From: CAZSBG01 sp964605145
GTDB lineage: Bacteria; Zhuqueibacterota; Zhuqueibacteria; Thermofontimicrobiales; Thermofontimicrobiaceae
Length of the DNA stretch: 64,000 bases
Direction: 5' to 3'
Assembly (NCBI GenBank): GCA_964605145.1
Contig: CAZSBG010000006.1
Span: 36,396-100,395, forward strand
Shown here piece by piece: positions 35,849 to 44,842 of the stretch. Each line of letters opens with the position of its first letter. Within the stretch, counting starts at the first letter, position 1. The notes beneath the pieces were generated by a model. It did no database searches. It was not told the origin of the DNA and saw only the letters and a list, made by a program, of their open reading frames with translations. The position numbers and the translations under genes are program-made.

Positions 35849-37180
35849 TTAATGTTTTTTGGGAAAGTAACGATTGAAAACCAAATCACCTAATCGTAAT
35901 GCTTCTTTTGAAAACGGTTGAACTGCTCTGCTCATCAGTTCTTTATCTATTACTCTTTTGGCTTTTTTCCAACTGCTTATTTTTTCTAATTTTTTAATGA
36001 ACTCAGTATAAGCAAAATCGTCATTTTTAAAAATTCTCTTTATGATGAATTTTTTACTTTTTTCATCAATCAAAAATTCAAGTGAATTTAAAGGGCCGGA
36101 AGGCTGCGCTTCGATTTTGCTGCGCGTAATTACCATGTCCATTGGATCTTTCCAGACATTGGTAATAATCGGATGTTTATTTTTATTATTTCCATTACCA
36201 TTAACAGATGTTTCAGGAATTCCTTCAGATGCTATATCTCCATTTTCCAGCCCATCTACCTGACCAGTCTCTTGCCCGAAACTTTGTTTTATTTCAGATT
36301 CATACAATCGAGATTTTTCGTCTATATCCTGCAACTTGACTTCATCTACCGGAGACATAATAAATTTTTCTATTTCATCTTCATCATGTCCCGGTGTTTT
36401 GTTCAGTGCATCCTTATCACGGTTATTGGTTTTGAAAAGAGAAGGTATGTGGGAAATTTCTATTGTGTCTTCTTTATAATCGTTAAATAACGACTCATAT
36501 TCATTATGGTTTCTTTCGCTCATGAGTAATTTGAGCAGGTCAAGACTCATTCTATCTGCTTTCCGGCCATGAATATAACCGAGAAATTCCGCAAACGCTG
36601 ATACATCCGAAAGAAACGCTGATACAAAATTTGCTTCATACACTTCTTTTTCAGTTTTGTGAAGCAAGTTTTTGAAATCTACTTCTACGATATGATACTG
36701 ATCGAATTCCCTTATATTTGTAATTAATGTTTGAATGAATATCCTACAATCATCAAGACCTTCGAGTATTTGAAGAAGATCATTCTGAACGCGGTCTGAT
36801 TTATTTCTGTAGAAAATTTTTAACAGCGTCGTCCCGGGTTTAACCAGAAGATCGAATTGAAGTCTGACAGTTCGATTGATGATCTCGCCCAATTCATCCC
36901 TGGAGAAAACTGTTGCTTGTTCGTATGCCCTGATTATAGATGATTTTAATTGATTTATTTTTTCATCTTCTAAATCAAACCGTTTCGAATTTTTGAATTG
37001 AACTGGTTCCTCTGTATGAACAAATTTTTGGACGCTATTCTGTAAATAATTTTTTAAAAATATCGGTATTTTATTCTCTAATAATTCCTTATATAATATA
37101 ATATTTCTTTGTCCGATCAATCTTTCTCGAACTGTTGCTGCCAATAACCGCTTCTCATTTTCTCCAGCTGTCGCTTCCAT
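35849..37180 (-). CDS. Unrecognised 443-residue protein downstream of gyrA
   Basis: No family was recognised. The N-terminal 260 residues are predicted largely helical, with RNIILYKELLENKIPIFLKNYL near residue 25. A polar, low-complexity middle follows (about 265-345, Asp/Glu/Asn/Gly rich), then a compact C-terminal region with FLIDEKSKKFIIKRIF and LRLGDLVFNRYFP. There is no signal peptide or membrane helix, so it is probably cytoplasmic. It lies 73 bases after gyrA and 19 before the FecR gene, on the replication-gene transcript. The ribosome site is weak (GGG before CCAAC), and a 45-codon ORF overlaps its start in another frame. Confidence 0.7.
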   Translation of the reverse strand: MEATAGENEKRLLAATVRERLIGQRNIILYKELLENKIPIFLKNYLQNSVQKFVHTEEPVQFKNSKRFDLEDEKINQLKSSIIRAYEQATVFSRDELGEIINRTVRLQFDLLVKPGTTLLKIFYRNKSDRVQNDLLQILEGLDDCRIFIQTLITNIREFDQYHIVEVDFKNLLHKTEKEVYEANFVSAFLSDVSAFAEFLGYIHGRKADRMSLDLLKLLMSERNHNEYESLFNDYKEDTIEISHIPSLFKTNNRDKDALNKTPGHDEDEIEKFIMSPVDEVKLQDIDEKSRLYESEIKQSFGQETGQVDGLENGDIASEGIPETSVNGNGNNKNKHPIITNVWKDPMDMVITRSKIEAQPSGPLNSLEFLIDEKSKKFIIKRIFKNDDFAYTEFIKKLEKISSWKKAKRVIDKELMSRAVQPFSKEALRLGDLVFNRYFPKKH

Positions 37181-37254
37181 GTTGGCCCTTTCCGAGTGTC
37201 GGCTCGATTCTTTTTAATTTGTAATTCTTTTGGATTAATGAGTGTGATTTTCAT
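37117..37254 (-). CDS. Possible 45-residue ORF overlapping the gyrA stop
   Basis: An ATG overlaps the gyrA TGA stop (TGATG) and opens a 45-codon frame, MKITLINPKELQIKKN..., rich in Lys, Arg, Gln and Trp. It ends inside the following 443-residue gene in a different frame. It could be a small coupled gene, the original N-terminus of that protein lost by a frameshift, or chance. No good ribosome site is seen. Confidence 0.25.
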   Translation of the reverse strand: MKITLINPKELQIKKNRADTRKGPTWKRQLEKMRSGYWQQQFEKD

Positions 37255-39686
37255 CACTGATTATTTTCTTTTACAATTCTTGCAACATCGGCAATCTTGT
37301 CATCTTTTCCCAGCTTAATGAGGCGTATTCCTTGTGTTGCTCTCCCCATTTTTCGAAGGGCGTTAATTGGTTGACGAATTACCTTTCCTTTTGTTGTAAT
37401 GATCATCAGATCATCATCGTCAAATACTTCCTTGATAGTGACCATTTTTCCAACTTTATTAGTTGTATTCACGGTAACAATCCCCTTGCCCCCGCGTTTC
37501 GTCACTCGATACTCTGTGATAGCGGTTCGCTTGCCATATCCATTCTCAGTTACGACTAATAACGTCGAATCCTGGCGAACGGTGACCATTCCAACAACCC
37601 GATCTCCCTTTGCAAGGTTGATTCCACTGACCCCGCTAGCCTGTCTTCCCATATCACGCACATCTGATTCAAAAAAGTGAATTGCTTTGCCGAATCTCGT
37701 TCCCAAAACAATTTCCTGAGAGCCATCCGTCAGCCGTGCCTCTATTAAGTCATCACCATCCCTGATTGTTGCTGCATTTATGCCACCTCTGCGGGGATTG
37801 CTAAAAGCTGACAATACAGTTTTTTTCACCAATCCCTTCCGAGTGGCCATGATAACAAAGTGCTCATCATCGAAATCTTTTACGTTTACGATGGATGCGA
37901 TACTTTCATCTCGCTGAATATCAATCAAATTAACAATTGCTCGACCTTTCGATCCCTTTCCTGCCTGCGGAATTGAATATACTTTTAACCAATAACATCT
38001 TCCTTTGTCTGTGAAAATCAGCATGTAATGATGTGTTGATGCAATGAAAATATGTTCAATAAAATCTTCCACATTGGTGCTGGCGCCGGAATGACCGGTT
38101 CCTCCCCGAATTTGTCTCCTGTAACCGGACACCGGAAATCTTTTGATAAATCCGGAATGAGAAATTGTGATGACCATATCTTCTTCTGCGATCATATCTT
38201 CTACAGAAAATTCTTCTGTTTTGATGATGATTTCAGTGCGCCGTTCATCACCGAATTTCTCTTTCAAGCCAATTAATTCTTCCTTAATAATATTCATTCG
38301 CATTGGCTTGCTATCTAAAATCGCTCTTAATTTGTTGATTAATTTAATTGTCTCTAAATATTCTTCTTCAATTTTCTTTCTCTCCAGCCCGGTCAGTCTT
38401 TGCAGCCTCATATCCAATATTGCCTGTGCCTGAATTTCTGACAATTTGAATCGTTTCATCAATCCCTGTTTCGCAGTTTCAGGATTTTTCGATTTTTTAA
38501 TCAGAGCGATTATTTCATCGATATTATCCAGCGCAATTTTCAACCCTTCTAAAATATGGGCGCGCTTTTCAGCTTTATCCAATTGATATCTGGTTCGCCT
38601 GACAACGACTTCATGACGAAAATCGATGAAGTGCTGCAAAATTTCTTTCAAATTCAGGACCAGGGGAACACCGTCCACCAGAGCGAGCATTATGACGCCA
38701 AAGGTTACCTGCATTTGCGTGTGACGATATAACTGATTGAGTATTACATGCGCGTGCACATCTTTGCGCAATTCGATGACAATTCGTAATCCATCTTTAT
38801 CCGATTCATCACGTATTTCTGTGATTCCCTCAATTTTACGATCATTCACAAGTGCGGCAATTTTCTCGATTAAATTTGCCTTGTTGACCATGTAAGGAAT
38901 TTCACTGATCACAATCTGAAATTTTATGCCCCGAACGGATTCAACATTGGCCCTAGCACGAACTATAATTCTCCCTCTCCCGGTTGTATAGGCTTCCTTA
39001 ATACCTTCTACACCATAAATGATCGCCCCGGTTGGAAAATCAGGTCCTTTGATGAATTGCATCAGGTCGTTAATCTGAATTTCAGGAGTCTCAATTTGGG
39101 CAATCAAGGCATCCACAACCTCTGTTAAATTATGCGGAGGAACATTCGTAGCCATGCCAACAGCAATACCGGATGAACCATTGACAAGCAAATTCGGCAA
39201 TAATGTGGGAAGCACCAAAGGTTCTTTCAGAGATTCATCAAAATTTGGGGTGAAATTGACTGTATCTTTATCAAGATCTTTCAGGAATTCTTCAGCAATA
39301 CTTGCCAACTTTGCTTCGGTGTACCTCATCGCTGCCGGAGAATCGCCATCTATCGATCCGAAATTACCCTGGCCATTCACCAGCGGATACCGTAAAGAAA
39401 ATTTTTGAACCATTCGAACCATTGAAAAATAAACTGCTGAATCGCCATGCGGATGATATTTACCCAAGACCTCACCAACAATTCTTGCACTTTTTTTGTA
39501 CGACGAGTTAGGTCGCAATCCCAATTCGTGCATTCCAAAAAGCACTCTTCGGTGCACCGGTTTCAAACCATCACGAACATCAGGAAGCGCACGCGATACA
39601 ATAACCGACATCGAATAATCGATGTAGGAATCTTTCATTTCCTCTTCAATGTATATGGGAAGAATTCTCTCTCTATTGATTTCCAT
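37254..39686 (-). CDS. gyrA: DNA gyrase subunit A
   Basis: An 810-residue breakage-reunion subunit of gyrase, which introduces negative supercoils with GyrB. The catalytic tyrosine is Tyr122 (AAMRYTEAK), and the quinolone-determining region reads HPHGDSAVYFSMVRM. The C-terminal beta-pinwheel has the GyrA-box-like KRGGKG near residue 735, supporting gyrase rather than topoisomerase IV. At the place of E. coli Asp87 the residue is Phe, which is unusual. It starts 22 bases after gyrB. Confidence 0.97.
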   Translation of the reverse strand: MEINRERILPIYIEEEMKDSYIDYSMSVIVSRALPDVRDGLKPVHRRVLFGMHELGLRPNSSYKKSARIVGEVLGKYHPHGDSAVYFSMVRMVQKFSLRYPLVNGQGNFGSIDGDSPAAMRYTEAKLASIAEEFLKDLDKDTVNFTPNFDESLKEPLVLPTLLPNLLVNGSSGIAVGMATNVPPHNLTEVVDALIAQIETPEIQINDLMQFIKGPDFPTGAIIYGVEGIKEAYTTGRGRIIVRARANVESVRGIKFQIVISEIPYMVNKANLIEKIAALVNDRKIEGITEIRDESDKDGLRIVIELRKDVHAHVILNQLYRHTQMQVTFGVIMLALVDGVPLVLNLKEILQHFIDFRHEVVVRRTRYQLDKAEKRAHILEGLKIALDNIDEIIALIKKSKNPETAKQGLMKRFKLSEIQAQAILDMRLQRLTGLERKKIEEEYLETIKLINKLRAILDSKPMRMNIIKEELIGLKEKFGDERRTEIIIKTEEFSVEDMIAEEDMVITISHSGFIKRFPVSGYRRQIRGGTGHSGASTNVEDFIEHIFIASTHHYMLIFTDKGRCYWLKVYSIPQAGKGSKGRAIVNLIDIQRDESIASIVNVKDFDDEHFVIMATRKGLVKKTVLSAFSNPRRGGINAATIRDGDDLIEARLTDGSQEIVLGTRFGKAIHFFESDVRDMGRQASGVSGINLAKGDRVVGMVTVRQDSTLLVVTENGYGKRTAITEYRVTKRGGKGIVTVNTTNKVGKMVTIKEVFDDDDLMIITTKGKVIRQPINALRKMGRATQGIRLIKLGKDDKIADVARIVKENNQ

Positions 39687-39708
39687 GTTCTTTTCTCACA
39701 ATGCTATG

Positions 39709-41637
39709 TTAGACATCCAAATTCCGAACGTATTTGGCATTTTTTTCGATGAATTTTCTTCTCGGCTCCACTTTGTCCCCCATTAAAGTGGAAAAGATCA
39801 GATCAGCCTGGAAAGCCTCTTCAATTGTCACCTGAAGCACAGTTCTATTTTCAGGGTCCATGGTGGTTTTCCATAATTGCTCGGGATTCATCTCACCCAA
39901 TCCTTTATACCGCTGCATAGTCGCGCCATTTTTACCAAATTTGTTAAAAGATTCTTCTAATTCATCCTCATCATAAACGTACAGTTCCTGCTTTCCCTTG
40001 GCCAGTCGATACAATGGGGGTTGCGCAATATAAATATGCCCCTTTTCTATCAGTTCTTTCATGTGCCTGAAAAAGAATGTCAATAACAAGGTTCGGATAT
40101 GAGCGCCATCCACATCCGCATCGGTCATAATAATTATTTTATTGTATCGTATTTTTGAAATGTCAAAGGCATCCGCGCCAATACTTGTGCCAAGAGCCGT
40201 CACAATAGTTCTGATTTCATCATTGGATAGAATTTTGTCCAGACGGGCTTTTTCAACATTGAGTATTTTTCCTTTCAGAGGCAAAATTGCCTGAAACCGT
40301 CTATCTCGCCCCTGTTTTGCAGAACCGCCGGCAGAATCACCCTCAACTAAATAAATTTCGCAATGTTCAGGGTCTTTTATCGAACAATCAGCCAATTTCC
40401 CGGGTAAGCCTCCGCCATTTAATGCAGTTTTTCTCCTGGCAATTTCCCTGGCTTTTCTGGCAGCTTCCCGTGATCGAGCTGACGCAATAATTCTCTCCAC
40501 CAACTTCTTTCCCACGGATGGATTTTCTTCGAGATATAATGAAAGACCATCACCAACAATACTTTCGACAATTCCCTTAACTTCGCTGTTGCCAAGCTTT
40601 GTTTTTGTCTGGCCTTCAAATTGGGGATCCATGTGCTTTATACTGATAATGGCAGTCAGTCCTTCTCGCACATCTTCTCCTGTCAATGAAAAGTTCACAT
40701 TCTTCAGAAGATTATTTTTTGTTGCATAATTATTTAGCGTTCGGGTCAATGCAGATTTGAAGCCGACTAAATGAGAACCTCCCTCGATGGTGTGGATGTT
40801 ATTCACATAGCAGAAAATGTTCTCAGTGTAGCCAGTATTGTATTGAAATGCAACTTCCACAGGAATGTCTTCTTTATTGTTTTCAATATAAATTGGCTTT
40901 TTTTGAAGTGAATCCCTGTTCTGATCCAAATATTGAACGAAAGCTAAAATTCCACCCTTATATTTAAATGTATCTGTTTTATCGTTTCTTCTATCTTTAA
41001 TTTTAATCTGTAAATCTTTATTCAGAAATGCCAGTTCTCTTAATCGTTCACACAAAATTTCATAATTAAAATTGATCTTTCTAAAAATCTCTCCATCCGG
41101 TCTAAATTTTATAACTGTACCGGTTTTCTTGGATTTACCTTTTTCCTTAACATTTGATAAAGGTACACCACGCTCATATTTCTGGAAATAAATTTTTCCT
41201 TCACGATGCACTTCAACTTCGCACCATTCAGATAACGCATTAACCACTGAGACGCCAACGCCATGCAGTCCGCCGGAAACCTTGTACGATTTTTTATCGA
41301 ACTTACCGCCGGCATGCAAAATAGTCATTACAACTTCAAGTGCGGATTTTTTCTGAACCGGATGAATATCAACGGGTATTCCGCGACCATTATCATTGAC
41401 TGTGATGGAATTGTCTTTTTCAATGATGACTAGTATCTCTGTACAATATCCTCCTAAAGCTTCATCAATGCTGTTATCCACAACCTCATAAACTAAATGA
41501 TGGAGTCCGCGAATTGAAACGTCGCCTATATACATGGCAGGTCTTTTCCTGACCGCTTCCAACCCCTTTAGAATTGTGATTTGGCTGGCGTCATAGGAAT
41601 TCAATCCACCATTCATTTTATCTTGTTGTTTGTCCAT
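39709..41637 (-). CDS. gyrB: DNA gyrase subunit B
   Basis: A 642-residue ATPase subunit of gyrase. The GHKL ATPase has EVVDNSIDEAL, NDNGRGIP and GLHGVGVSVVNALS; the TOPRIM part has EGDSAGGSAKQGRDR and TDADVDGAHI; the C-terminal tail has RYKGLGEMNPEQLW. The size lacks the large insertion of E. coli GyrB. The ATG at 41637 is chosen because AGGAAGG lies seven bases upstream; two in-frame codons further up (41643 ATG, 41655 TTG) sit on or before that site. Confidence 0.97.
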   Translation of the reverse strand: MDKQQDKMNGGLNSYDASQITILKGLEAVRKRPAMYIGDVSIRGLHHLVYEVVDNSIDEALGGYCTEILVIIEKDNSITVNDNGRGIPVDIHPVQKKSALEVVMTILHAGGKFDKKSYKVSGGLHGVGVSVVNALSEWCEVEVHREGKIYFQKYERGVPLSNVKEKGKSKKTGTVIKFRPDGEIFRKINFNYEILCERLRELAFLNKDLQIKIKDRRNDKTDTFKYKGGILAFVQYLDQNRDSLQKKPIYIENNKEDIPVEVAFQYNTGYTENIFCYVNNIHTIEGGSHLVGFKSALTRTLNNYATKNNLLKNVNFSLTGEDVREGLTAIISIKHMDPQFEGQTKTKLGNSEVKGIVESIVGDGLSLYLEENPSVGKKLVERIIASARSREAARKAREIARRKTALNGGGLPGKLADCSIKDPEHCEIYLVEGDSAGGSAKQGRDRRFQAILPLKGKILNVEKARLDKILSNDEIRTIVTALGTSIGADAFDISKIRYNKIIIMTDADVDGAHIRTLLLTFFFRHMKELIEKGHIYIAQPPLYRLAKGKQELYVYDEDELEESFNKFGKNGATMQRYKGLGEMNPEQLWKTTMDPENRTVLQVTIEEAFQADLIFSTLMGDKVEPRRKFIEKNAKYVRNLDV

Positions 41638-41686
41638 AGACATACCTTCCTGCAATTATTTTTATCCCGTGAAATTAGGATGGAAA

Positions 41687-41721
41687 AACGTGGGGAATTT
41701 TTTGCTGTTCAGCAGATCCCC
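41687..41721 (-). terminator. Hairpin with short T-run between dciA and gyrB
   Basis: On the minus strand GGGGA pairs with TCCCC around an inner TGCTG/CAGCA stem, followed three bases later by TTTTT. It could be a weak terminator or attenuator that sets gyrB level relative to dnaN-recF. It lies 50 bases before the gyrB start. Confidence 0.4.
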
Positions 41722-41744
41722 TGTAAATTTCGAAGACGAAAATC

Positions 41745-42023
41745 TTAGTACAATCTTATATCCTTAATAATATCTTTGCCCACTTTTTTATTCAATCTCT
41801 CAATGATGTTTTTTTTGAGAAAGAGAAGTTCATTTCTCCAGCTATCATTCAACACCCTAACGAATAACACGTGATGTTCAATTTTTTTCGCCTCACTCAC
41901 GTCAGCTATCCTTTTTCCCACTACAATTGGCCAGAGATTTAACACCTGGTTCACCTGAACCTGTTCTTCTATGCCTAAATTTTTAATTAAATTTTTTAAT
42001 GCTTGTTCGAGGGTTTTCATCAT
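41745..42023 (-). CDS. DUF721 (DciA-like) protein
   Basis: A protein of about 92 residues with the DUF721/DciA core: LNLWPIVVGKRIADVSEAKKIE then LFVRVLNDSWRNELLFLKKNII. DciA proteins are the ancestral loaders of the DnaB helicase, replaced by DnaC in some lineages. Its position between recF and gyrB, beside the origin, fits that role. Two adjacent ATGs (42023 and 42020) follow a GGTGG; either could start. Confidence 0.85.
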   Translation of the reverse strand: MMKTLEQALKNLIKNLGIEEQVQVNQVLNLWPIVVGKRIADVSEAKKIEHHVLFVRVLNDSWRNELLFLKKNIIERLNKKVGKDIIKDIRLY

Positions 42024-42032
42024 AGCCACCAA

Positions 42033-43157
42033 TCAACTATCTGATTTTTTCCCTTCTGCAACAGTTCCCCTGGAAATGAAGAAATATTTATCTTCATCAT
42101 TTTTTTCTGATTTATTATGAACGCTCGTTGAAGTAATAAATATTTGTCCTTTATCATTTAATACATCCAGAATTCTGCTTTCCCTGCTCACATCCAATTC
42201 TGAATAGAGATCGTCAATCAAAATAATTGGTTTTTCTTGCTTCTGATTTTCAATCAAATCAGCTTCAGCAATGACAAGCGATATTAAAGTTGTTTTGTGT
42301 TGCCCTCTCGATCCGAATTTTTTAATATCCTGATCATTAATTTTAAATATAAAATCGTCACGATGCGGACCTGTCAAACTGGTTCCACGTTTAATTTCCT
42401 TTTGTCTTTTTCTATTGAGTTTCTCTTTAAAAACTTCCTGTATATTTTCTCCTACTTTAAAACCAATATTCGGCTTATAAGCAAATGATAAAATTTCATT
42501 ATTGGTTACAAAATTCGAATAAATACCAGAGATGATTTCCGAAAAAGTTTTAGAAAATTTCATCCGATGTTCAATGAGGGCACTTCCCACCTGAATTAAT
42601 TTTTCATCCCAGGGATCTAATATTGCAGGTGATTTAAAGCCGGATACTTTCCAGTCCAATAATATTGAATTTCTTTGCTGAACAATTCGATGATATTCTT
42701 GTAAAAAACGAAAATACCTTTTATAAATTTGTGATAAAAGAATATCAACAAATTTTCTTCGTTCCGGCGGTGGTCCGAGCGTCAGATTATATTCTTCAGG
42801 AGATGAAATTACAACAGGGAAATTTCCAATCAACTCGGATATTTTACTCAACCTTTTGCGGTTGATTGAAATTTGTTTTCCCTGATTTATGGAACAGTTA
42901 AAGACGATTTTTTGGACAGTACTATTATCAAGAACAATCTCCCCCTTTATCAGGAACTCTTTGGCTGCAAACTGAATTGCCTCTTTTTCATGTTTTGTCC
43001 TGAAACTTTTCGAAAGGCACAACAGGTAAATCGCTTCTAATAAATTTGTTTTTCCCTGAGCATTATCTCCAATAAAAAAATTCTTACGGGGACTAAAATC
43101 TATCACCTCATGCTGATAATTTCTAAAGTCAGCTAATTCGATCGATTTGAGAATCAT
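42033..43157 (-). CDS. recF: DNA replication and repair protein RecF
   Basis: A 374-residue SMC-like ATPase that helps load RecA at gaps. Walker A is GDNAQGKT (30-37), with FRNYQ just before it, LTGPHRDDF near residue 268 as the signature, and Walker B PIILIDDLYSELD. It starts nine bases after dnaN, the classical dnaA-dnaN-recF-gyrB order. Confidence 0.97.
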   Translation of the reverse strand: MILKSIELADFRNYQHEVIDFSPRKNFFIGDNAQGKTNLLEAIYLLCLSKSFRTKHEKEAIQFAAKEFLIKGEIVLDNSTVQKIVFNCSINQGKQISINRKRLSKISELIGNFPVVISSPEEYNLTLGPPPERRKFVDILLSQIYKRYFRFLQEYHRIVQQRNSILLDWKVSGFKSPAILDPWDEKLIQVGSALIEHRMKFSKTFSEIISGIYSNFVTNNEILSFAYKPNIGFKVGENIQEVFKEKLNRKRQKEIKRGTSLTGPHRDDFIFKINDQDIKKFGSRGQHKTTLISLVIAEADLIENQKQEKPIILIDDLYSELDVSRESRILDVLNDKGQIFITSTSVHNKSEKNDEDKYFFISRGTVAEGKKSDS

Positions 43158-43166
43158 GGATAGAAA

Positions 43167-44294
43167 TTATCCTTCATTTAACCGAATTGGCATTATCAAC
43201 ATCATCAAATCCTCACCATCTTTCTGACTGGTCGGCGTTACGATAGCCGCGCTCACTGAATCTTTTATAAGAAAATTGACTTCTTCTGTATCGATGTTTT
43301 TTATGATATCCAAAATATAGATGCCGTTATATCCTACTTCAATGTTGTCAAAATCGTATTTAATGGCAACTTCCTCTTTTCCTTCACCACCAAATTCAAT
43401 ATCTTCAGAACTCACTCGCATCACATCATTGTCAATATCAAACTTGATTTGATGCGTAAACGAATTAGAGAAAATAGCCACTCGCTTGACTGCAGCCGCC
43501 AATTCATTTTTATCCACAGTCAGTTTTTTATCATTATCTATGGGGATTACATTTTCATATTTGGGATATTGTCCTTCGATAATTTTCGAGTAAACAAATG
43601 TTTCATCCAACTTAAAGACAACATGATTTTCTCCCATAGAAATATTGATATTTTTTTGCTCTTCCAATGCTTCAATATTTCTCAGAATGAGAGCCAGCGC
43701 CTTAGTTGGAACGATCACATTTTTTTGAAATTCAGGCGATTTTATATTCAAATTTTTAATACGCACCAATCGATGACCATCGGTAGCCACGCATCGAAAT
43801 TCTTCCTGCATCAATTGAAAATAGACGCCCATTAAAGTTGTTCTCAATTCATCCGTGGAAACTGCGAAAATTGTTTTATTGATCATTCTAAGCAATGTAT
43901 CGCTATCAATATCGATCTGGCCTTCGGAGTCTTCCAGCACAATACTTGGAAATTCTTCTTTTGGCTGACTGCTCAGTTTATACAAACCATTTTTGGTACG
44001 AAGTGAAATTTTTCCCTGATCTTCAACCTGCAGTTCCAGCGGTATTTCAGGAAGTTCTCTTAAAATTTCGTTCATCGATCTAGCTGGCACTGCACACGAT
44101 CCATCCATACTTCCGTTTACATCAATCTCGGTAGAAATGCAAATTTCCAGATCTGTACCGGTTATTTGAAGTCTATTGCCTTGAAGTTCCAGTAACATAT
44201 TTTCTAAAATTGGAATCGTGGTTTTGCTCGGTATTACGCCGACGACTTTTTGCAATCCTTTTTGAAGTACACCTTTGGATACTGTAAAGTGCAT
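43167..44294 (-). CDS. dnaN: DNA polymerase III subunit beta (sliding clamp)
   Basis: A 375-residue clamp protein with three repeated domains: MHFTVSKGVLQKGLQKVVGVIPSK at the start, FAVSTDELRTTLMGVYF in the second domain, and a C-terminal LIMPIRL tail. It tethers the replicative polymerase to DNA. GGAG lies six bases before the ATG. It is separated from dnaA by the putative origin and has its own promoter. Confidence 0.98.
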   Translation of the reverse strand: MHFTVSKGVLQKGLQKVVGVIPSKTTIPILENMLLELQGNRLQITGTDLEICISTEIDVNGSMDGSCAVPARSMNEILRELPEIPLELQVEDQGKISLRTKNGLYKLSSQPKEEFPSIVLEDSEGQIDIDSDTLLRMINKTIFAVSTDELRTTLMGVYFQLMQEEFRCVATDGHRLVRIKNLNIKSPEFQKNVIVPTKALALILRNIEALEEQKNINISMGENHVVFKLDETFVYSKIIEGQYPKYENVIPIDNDKKLTVDKNELAAAVKRVAIFSNSFTHQIKFDIDNDVMRVSSEDIEFGGEGKEEVAIKYDFDNIEVGYNGIYILDIIKNIDTEEVNFLIKDSVSAAIVTPTSQKDGEDLMMLIMPIRLNEG

Positions 44295-44343
44295 TTTAGA
44301 CTCCTTTATCGTTCAATTTATTTTATCGAAAATAATATTGTAT

Positions 44344-44372
44344 AATATAAAGAATAAAAATAAAATTATCAA
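44344..44372 (-). promoter_or_regulatory. Sigma-70-like promoter for dnaN
   Basis: On the minus strand TTGATA (44367-44372), a 17-base spacer and TATATT (44344-44349). The -10 equals those of the STAS and bioY promoters. Leader length would be about 40 bases. Confidence 0.65.
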
Positions 44373-44573
44373 TACTTTTTTCTATCCATAAAAGTTAATC
44401 AGTTTTGTGTGATTTCAATTTGGATACAGAACAAAATGTGACGCTTGTAATATAAAATATATATAATAAATATTAAAGAATAGTTATTATAGTATAGATG
44501 TTGATAACTGACTTCTATGAAAAATTTATTTGTTATTTTCAATAAAAATAAAGGAATTAAAGAGAAGGAGTGT

Positions 44574-44582
44574 TGTGAATAA
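44574..44582 (-). promoter_or_regulatory. DnaA box
   Basis: TGTGAATAA, the reverse complement of TTATTCACA, a match to the TTATNCACA consensus within the putative origin. Confidence 0.75.
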
Positions 44583-44623
44583 CTTTGGAATGAATGTTGA
44601 GAAATTGTTAATATGGTTACGGG

Positions 44624-44632
44624 TTATTCACG
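44624..44632 (+). promoter_or_regulatory. DnaA box, one mismatch
   Basis: TTATTCACG differs from TTATNCACA only in the last base. It overlaps a CACGTG that is not part of a parS-like site. Confidence 0.55.
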
Positions 44633-44672
44633 TGTATTTAAAATTTTTGAAACTGGCTATGTTTTGGCTAAA

Positions 44673-44681
44673 TTATTCACA
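44673..44681 (+). promoter_or_regulatory. DnaA box
   Basis: TTATTCACA, a consensus match, 39 bases upstream of the inverted copy at 44720. Confidence 0.75.
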
Positions 44682-44719
44682 TCGATTGATATCGTTCATG
44701 TGTTCGTCTGGGGATAAAT

Positions 44720-44728
44720 TGTGAATAA
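44720..44728 (-). promoter_or_regulatory. DnaA box
   Basis: TGTGAATAA, an inverted consensus box, preceded by GGGGATAAA on the same stretch. Confidence 0.75.
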
Positions 44729-44842
44729 TAAAAAATGATATAATAAATTGGTTGTACATGAATTAAACACATTTTTACTGAAATTTGCAAAATGGAAATG
44801 TTGATAACCAGTATATTTTCATTTTGGAATAAGTTCAAGAAT

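Larger units (their letters stand above)
44295..44842. other. oriC: Putative chromosome replication origin (oriC)
   Basis: A 548-base non-coding region between dnaN and dnaA, both leftward. It has perfect TTATTCACA boxes at 44673-44681 and, inverted, at 44574-44582 and 44720-44728, a one-mismatch copy at 44624-44632, and two TTATCAACA-type sites (44499-44507, 44799-44807). A very A+T-rich stretch at about 44320-44500 could be the unwinding element. Gene direction reverses on the other side of dnaA. These together are the standard signs of a bacterial oriC. Confidence 0.88.

Noticed and set aside
35849..37180. Assignment of the 443-residue protein to DUF1631 or another helical family.
   Set aside because: The resemblance was only general helicity; no diagnostic motif could be pointed to.
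44629..44634. A third parS site at the CACGTG in the origin.
   Set aside because: The flanks do not match TGTTT/AAACA; only the central six bases agree.
44530..44724. A 64-codon rightward ORF between dnaN and dnaA.
   Set aside because: It spans the DnaA boxes, has no ribosome site worth noting, matches nothing, and reads against the flanking genes.
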